Origin: Planctomycetota bacterium
Lineage (GTDB): Bacteria; Planctomycetota; Planctomycetia; Pirellulales; Pirellulaceae
Direction of reading: 5' to 3'
Length of the DNA stretch: 47,121 nt
Assembly: GCA_026692885.1 (NCBI GenBank)
Contig: JAPLNJ010000691.1
Location: forward strand, 1-47,121
The notes beneath the pieces were generated by a model. It ran no database searches. It was not told the DNA's origin and saw only the letters and a program-made list of their open reading frames with translations. Below are positions 43,901 through 47,121 of this stretch, one piece after another. Numbering within the stretch: position 1 is the first letter of the stretch; each line of letters begins with the position of its first letter. Position numbers and translations under genes: made by a program.

Positions 43901-46900
43901 TGGACAACGGCGCAGGCTCCAACGTCATGGAAAACGTCGTCCACGTGCCCACAGTTACCTCGTTCGTGATGCGATCGGTCGTCACCAACCGGTAACGCAG
44001 GTCCCAGGACCCCGAGTAGCCTTCCAGGGTCGGGTCCGTTTCTACGGGATCGTATTGGAAGCTCCGCGACTGGGCCGACACGGTCCGGGAACCCTCCGGC
44101 GTGTCGTCACCGTCGTGCTCGAATTCCACCCGGGCCGTGTGGTTCTCCAGATCGCCCAGAACCTTGCCGATCAAGGTGGGATTGATCGTGATCCGGTCGG
44201 TGGCGTTCGGCCCCGTGTCCCGCAGCAACTGGACGCCGTCGAGCCGCACCGGACCCACGTTCGGATCGGCTTCCAGGCGGAAGGCCAGGGACTTCCACTT
44301 GCCCGTCTCCAGCACCGTGCCGTCGGCCGCCACATTGACGGCGCGGTAGTTCAGAACCTTGGCGCCCAGTACCGCGGCGAACGTCGCATCCAGCACCCGC
44401 GGATCGTAGGTGAAAACACTGGCACTGACTTGGACCATCACCGAACCATCGGGTTGGAAGTCGCGGTTCTTGTCAAACTCGATGCGCGCCGAGCCGCCGT
44501 GGAAGTTGCCTAGCACGATGCCGTTGACGCGAGGATCGGCGGTCACCAGGTCATGGTTCGGATCGTCCACCAGCCGGAGCCAATCCACGTACGGCCCTTT
44601 GTCCGGCAGATCGTTGTCGATGATCCGCACCGACTCAGTATTCGGGATCTTCAACGCATAACTGTCGGGGCCTCCCGCGATCAACGTGATGCGGACTTTC
44701 TTCACCACGGGCGCGACGACCGTATCGTCAATCGGATTCACGGGGATCAACACCGTGGAGGCCCCGGCCGGAAAAGTCACGTCCCCCTCGGAGTCATCCG
44801 CGGACGTGCCCGGCAGGAATTCGAAGTCGACGCCGTTCTGCGCCGTGCTGTACAGCGGCTCGATCACGAAATGCACGGTCAAAGGTTGGGCCAGATTCTC
44901 GTTGGTCCGCGCCCGCCGGAACCAGCCGTTGACGCCGCCCTCATAAGCCCGCGTCCGATCCGCGATCCAGACTTTCGGCGAGGTGCTGGTGGTGTCATTA
45001 TCTAAGATGTGGATTTCCGCGGTGGCCGTTCCGGTGTACTCGCGCGAGGCGGTGATCACACTGGTCAGCGTAATCCGTAAGACCTCGTCCCCTTCCACGA
45101 GGGCGTCGTCAATGGCGGTGACTACGATATCGGCGCCGACCTCTCCCCCGGGAATGATCACGGAACCGGACAGGGGTTGATAGTCCTGCGCGTCGGCCGT
45201 GCTGCTGGTGTCGACCACGTAGTTCACCGTGACCGCCTCGTTACTGGCCGCCGGGCGGGCGATGTGGAAGTAGCCCGGCAGCCCGCCTTCGGCAGCGTCC
45301 TGCACGGCCACGATAGACACCGGCAACAGCGGACCGACGAAGTCGTTGTCGGCAATCATGAGCGTGGCCGCCGAGGGGTCGCCGACTTCGTAGTCCTGGA
45401 TGCCGGCCAGGTAGTCCGGCTGACTGACCAACGCCAGCCGCAACGTCTCGTCCCCTTCGACTTCGCTATCGTCTATCGGCCGGACCAGGATGTCGGCGTA
45501 GCTACTGCCGGAAGCAATCAGAGCGTACTGGGGCAACGGGTCATAGTCGTTGGCCGAGGCCGTCGTACCCTCGGTCTGGACGGCGAAGTACACAATCAGT
45601 GAGTCCGTCGTCGCTCCGGTCCTATAGATCCGGAACCAGCCCGTCTCCGACCCTTCGTGCGCATCGTGCGTGGCATCCAGGATCGTCCCGCCATCGGTGA
45701 CCGTGGCGACGTACGCCTGACCGCCCGTCAGCCCGGCGCCATCCACCGAGAGGCTCTCCAGATTGCGTCCGGCCAGCCGTCCGTGGAACGCGACGTGCCA
45801 GGGACCGCCCGCCGGACCCGTGACCGAGACGTTGTCCGCGCCGATCCCGGTCAAAGCGGCCAATTGTTGCTCGACCACGGCCGCCGTGGCAGCCCGGGCG
45901 ATGGCCTGCGTGCTGTGGTTGCGGTAGGCCAGTTGAAAGGTACCACCCTGGGCGTGAGCCAGCGCGACCAGCTGGATTTCGTTCGTGGTTCCCAGCGCGC
46001 CGTCTGTCAACTTGTTCGTCTCCACGACGGCCGGCTCACCGTTCGTGTCGTAAACGCCGGTGCCGGCCAAATCGTTCTGGGCGACCAATTCGCTGAGATC
46101 CTGGCTCCCCAGGTCGCCGGTGAACTCCACGCGCAGACGCCGCGACCACGAAGACACGGCCACTTGCTCGACGCTGACCGTGCCGCCCGCATTGGCGATC
46201 GACGGGATCTGCTCCAAGGCACTCGCGAGGTCCGAGGTAGATGCGTTCCAAGCCACGGCGGGACTCTGCCGCTGGGGATCATTGAACGGAGCAACGCCGG
46301 CCGTCAATGGCCCCCAATAGAAGCGCAGTTGGCCTCCTCCGGAAGCCAAATCCGTGCCGGTCGCAGAACTGCGGACGAGGACTTCGTAAGCCTCGTTCGT
46401 GCCGTCGACGCCCTCGACTTCCACGTCGACCGTCGCCGTCGGCTGGGCAATCCCCGTCAACTGGCTGATGTCCACCGTGATTTGGGGCAGGTCGGTCGTA
46501 GCCCGCGCACCCCGGAAAGTGATCGTAAACGGTGAATCCTGCTGACCGTCGCCGGTCACCGTTACATTGCCCGTGCCGACAGGGGCTAACGCTTCCAGGG
46601 CCGTCTGCACCTCCAAGGCCGAAGCCGTGGGAACCAGGGCCGAGGTACTGCTCGTCCCCAGGCTGAGCGTCCAGGTCCCGCCGCTGGCCTCCGGCAGAAT
46701 GAGCGTCTGCACTTCGTTGGCCCGTTGTCCGATCGACACCTTCGCGCGTGTGACCGGCGCATCGACCACCATGATCGTGGCACTGGAGGGTGAACCCAGT
46801 TGGTACGTGGCGGCCGAACTGCTGGTCAAGACGATCCGCAGCGTTTCGTTGCCTTCGACCGCCGCGTCGGTTAGGGCCGCGACCGAGATATCGGCCTGGG

Positions 46901-47121
46901 ACGCGCCCACACCGAGCGTGATGGAACCACTGACCGGATCGGCCGCGGAGGTCCCGCTCAGATAGGAGAAGTCCACGCCCGGAGTCGCCTGGGAGGCTTG
47001 GGTGTCAATAGAATAGGTGACGGTCAGCTCCTGGGAGGTGTCTCCCGTGCGGACCAGACGGATATAGCCCGTTTGCCCTCCCTCCACCGCGTCGCGGGTG
47101 CTGTCCACCGTCACGGTCGGC
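38394..47121 (-). CDS. Second giant protein, N-terminal part: Calx-beta, Ig-like repeats, Ala-rich helix (5' end outside window)
   Basis: The frame is open at the right edge, so the true start and any N-terminal motif are missing. Order: Calx-beta domain (47114-46750; EGGQTGYIRLVRTG, EGNETLRIVLTS); three units of a planctomycete-type repeat with NEVQ-x-L, GG-x-(W/F)-x-L and VTVTG (46735-45690); three more Calx-beta domains (45680-44620), each with VEGDE-like and IxDND-like ends; ten Ig-like repeats (44600-41000); then Ala-rich helical sequence from about 40960. Calx-beta domains bind calcium in other proteins. True coding stops at about 38521 (GAAKLNYA); the remaining 42 codons to the TGA at 38394 are out of frame. 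With the downstream part, the gene is at least 4,630 codons. Confidence 0.9.
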   Translation of the reverse strand, partial: PTVTVDSTRDAVEGGQTGYIRLVRTGDTSQELTVTYSIDTQASQATPGVDFSYLSGTSAADPVSGSITLGVGASQADISVAALTDAAVEGNETLRIVLTSSSAATYQLGSPSSATIMVVDAPVTRAKVSIGQRANEVQTLILPEASGGTWTLSLGTSSTSALVPTASALEVQTALEALAPVGTGNVTVTGDGQQDSPFTITFRGARATTDLPQITVDISQLTGIAQPTATVDVEVEGVDGTNEAYEVLVRSSATGTDLASGGGQLRFYWGPLTAGVAPFNDPQRQSPAVAWNASTSDLASALEQIPSIANAGGTVSVEQVAVSSWSRRLRVEFTGDLGSQDLSELVAQNDLAGTGVYDTNGEPAVVETNKLTDGALGTTNEIQLVALAHAQGGTFQLAYRNHSTQAIARAATAAVVEQQLAALTGIGADNVSVTGPAGGPWHVAFHGRLAGRNLESLSVDGAGLTGGQAYVATVTDGGTILDATHDAHEGSETGWFRIYRTGATTDSLIVYFAVQTEGTTASANDYDPLPQYALIASGSSYADILVRPIDDSEVEGDETLRLALVSQPDYLAGIQDYEVGDPSAATLMIADNDFVGPLLPVSIVAVQDAAEGGLPGYFHIARPAASNEAVTVNYVVDTSSTADAQDYQPLSGSVIIPGGEVGADIVVTAIDDALVEGDEVLRITLTSVITASREYTGTATAEIHILDNDTTSTSPKVWIADRTRAYEGGVNGWFRRARTNENLAQPLTVHFVIEPLYSTAQNGVDFEFLPGTSADDSEGDVTFPAGASTVLIPVNPIDDTVVAPVVKKVRITLIAGGPDSYALKIPNTESVRIIDNDLPDKGPYVDWLRLVDDPNHDLVTADPRVNGIVLGNFHGGSARIEFDKNRDFQPDGSVMVQVSASVFTYDPRVLDATFAAVLGAKVLNYRAVNVAADGTVLETGKWKSLAFRLEADPNVGPVRLDGVQLLRDTGPNATDRITINPTLIGKVLGDLENHTARVEFEHDGDDTPEGSRTVSAQSRSFQYDPVETDPTLEGYSGSWDLRYRLVTTDRITNEVTVGTWTTFSMTLEPAPLSSYLVTGLAMSQDNEGEFATGLPVLSGDVWQGQGSGTGSGSGGSSGGSSSGGDCSATGNGSGTGSGGDGGGNYDPNAFLPSGMGSGSDSSSGGGSGGYLSDPAGNADPGSYGPPSSAGGGYTNGQNSSGSGGTCTFSLIVPIEFDYDGDGKVDGKTTTAADGGFRYWSSGLSYGTHTIRARALQWDVNYGTYLRGPWSTFTFTWEPEQGPALASLALADDTGTSATDGVTSDALLHGKLAVAVNFAAEFRIEYDQDGDGVVDGSTWNDAQGEFEFRPLGLAAGNVSVQARSVQWDPVAGGGVPGDWFSVSFNFQPVQAPQLQTFTLLADTGTSSTDGVTSISTLVGQVSTAADLAGMEVVFDHNGDGLPDGSVEPQADGQFLYEPENLGEGAHTVRARTRVWDGNTQQYVCSPWSQLTFTLEPIPNAAIEVGSLQLKHDTGASSTDHLTWDATLTGNLGNDGAVAYQTVEFDRDADGVADASVIADANGDFTYLPPGLSLGTHTIAARGVEWDYRNQQQLYGPWTTLTFTLEAETNAVPVVQTVGLLSDSGSSATDGATANPTLVGQLADDRQVAGMTVEVDWNGDGNVDQVTTADDQGRFRIEPTGLAFGSISVKVRGVEWDEQQGAYARGAWSTLNFTYEDQPNAPARLNSLELVAPASYASDATTSLTGRITNEGALDQVAVEFDYDGDGTVDQTVLTDRDGVFSVQPNSLPTGTTTVHVRTRETDQAEHQTLYSSWSAITVNNTPSASEPLQVSQLSLVQDDGSSSTDKITSNSQLQGQLNHRGRGEFVVVQFDHNGDGRPDGQITVDSDLQFTYAPQGLPSGDITIRARTKDYDQNATAVYSGWYTFQFRLEVSANAQPNITQIGLAADTGSATHDFSTSNGTLTGTVAGITSANYTWLEYDVNGDETADGTAYVSNGSFSFAPYNLHQGLNTVRLRTATYASGGATVHSSWVPLSFVLSSDPDGTAAQALVPVAGALNQAARASDGLGPGGSAPTAMDTANSQYDTDVGAATATRNQSVQTAQNAHTAAVAAADAAYLSAVQTAQAAFVTNMASFTGDPTHYTIEPLTWPAAPAANGVQIPADGDQPQPPSGLPTYEGPAYDWDADPLYQTAKATLEATYQIATASADQALSDAKQAAQTTYTTAVAAANNQYSTDAQAAQQAYWTAMQAPNASGIDINLQQQNYATALQAAWDAYEATWEANWNTLDGAGDAAYATLTAATNAIWTNYSSHTQTAWNSAYAVLSNPNATQSQRQAAYLTYGQTCYSERKTADQDVADARRQYDLDMAGAWKQYRLDMSVADLAHDQAVSAAQEALDTQFNSYASGGRSQYVVATHTLQQTLLDAERQRSKAIADAEKIRADAEADAIRTHDLDVATATVTRWQVEVAARQTQLATWNTVVGTPWTAYQLALVNSEATYTTQRSAAYMTQTTATADATRTESQATATAAKARSYAQADAAWLHGKERLDAKVTYWDAKVLNVQIELQDNALQRQQLRDDLAQVDKDYNDTYADVYYTWSDQTSLAYYNHDTTLINARQWIVNPTYGYGYESTDSNDWINAGADLNIALLNVNHDYQIALIDASQTRGDDARTASKQFSDDAQSSNGTQNSTTGDALAVYHKALADADKKYAVQVVKDDGTQQTAWAAIDVAFVSVTALADKQFADAEAQLTQTRDVADAGSQRSYQVAEATQHLAAMTAWNTTENSRWSQYHLDLATVELAWATATGNADVTQVTATAAADYTQATTVATADQTLANAQSLASQAQVVAMVAATNTYADNVGAAKLNYASCIRPGMPCARRSPMTPMTGPCSTPTKRTAIRPARRVPAPC
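41000..44610 (-). repeat. Ten tandem Ig-like FDxDGDG repeats
   Basis: Ten units of about 105-120 residues share L-x-DTG-x-S-x-TDG-x-T, L-x-G-x-(L/V), V-x-(F/V)-D-x-(D/N)GDG-x-x-DG, F-x-Y-x-P-x-x-L-x-x-G and W-x-x-(L/F)-x-FT-x-E. They are probably calcium-binding beta-sandwich modules, since the DxDGDG loop is a common calcium site. Unit 3 contains a long Ser-Gly-rich insertion (about 43490-43810) with two Cys residues, rare in this protein. Confidence 0.82.

Overview
The window looks like part of a Planctomycetota chromosome. This is an inference from three things: high GC, a secreted protein with a planctomycete-typical SHD1 domain, and giant surface-type proteins whose N-terminus carries the E-x-(L/C)-E-x-R-x-x-P-G-S style motif. 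No rRNA, tRNA or CRISPR array was seen. A genus cannot be assigned from what is visible.

Layout, left to right. (1) Positions 1-21495, minus strand: one uninterrupted reading frame of at least 7,165 codons, open at the left edge. It encodes a giant modular protein: N-terminal motif, Gly-rich linker, calcium-binding-like segment, 15 cadherin-like repeats, NHL-like propeller, vWA-like module, PPC-like modules joined by Ser-Gly linkers, 18 putative-Ig repeats and a C-terminal RHS/YD-repeat region. (2) 21.7-31.3 kb: an insertion-sequence-rich gap. It holds an intact IS630-type element with TA flanks, a decayed IS481-like transposase, a 77-codon orphan that looks like only the N-terminal piece of a giant gene, a GT-A-like glycosyltransferase, an intact ISAs1 element with an exact 10-bp target duplication, an unrecognised 288-aa gene, and an IS701-type element sitting inside a SHD1/HEAT-repeat gene. 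Removing that element and one 4-bp target copy restores the SHD1/HEAT frame exactly. (3) 31.3-33.1 kb: the 5' half of the SHD1/HEAT gene, preceded after 21 bp by a secreted leucine-rich protein, so probably one operon. (4) 33.2-47.1 kb, minus strand: a second giant gene, open at the right edge. It encodes Calx-beta domains, 10 Ig-like FDxDGDG repeats, nearly 2,000 residues of Ala-rich predicted helix, two Gly/Tyr/Trp-rich blocks, and a C-terminal domain with a His-Gly/Asn-Gly-Cys pattern like clan CD (caspase/CHAT) peptidases. It is split by an apparent one-base deletion near 38520.

All genes except the glycosyltransferase and the transposases lie on the minus strand. The second giant gene, the leucine-rich gene, the SHD1/HEAT gene and the 288-aa gene follow each other in transcription order and may have formed one cell-surface locus before IS insertion. 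The most unusual object is the second giant protein, which puts an adhesin-like N-terminus, an Ala-rich fibre, aromatic low-complexity blocks and a caspase-like C-terminus in one chain. No function for it, or for the locus, is proven by sequence alone.
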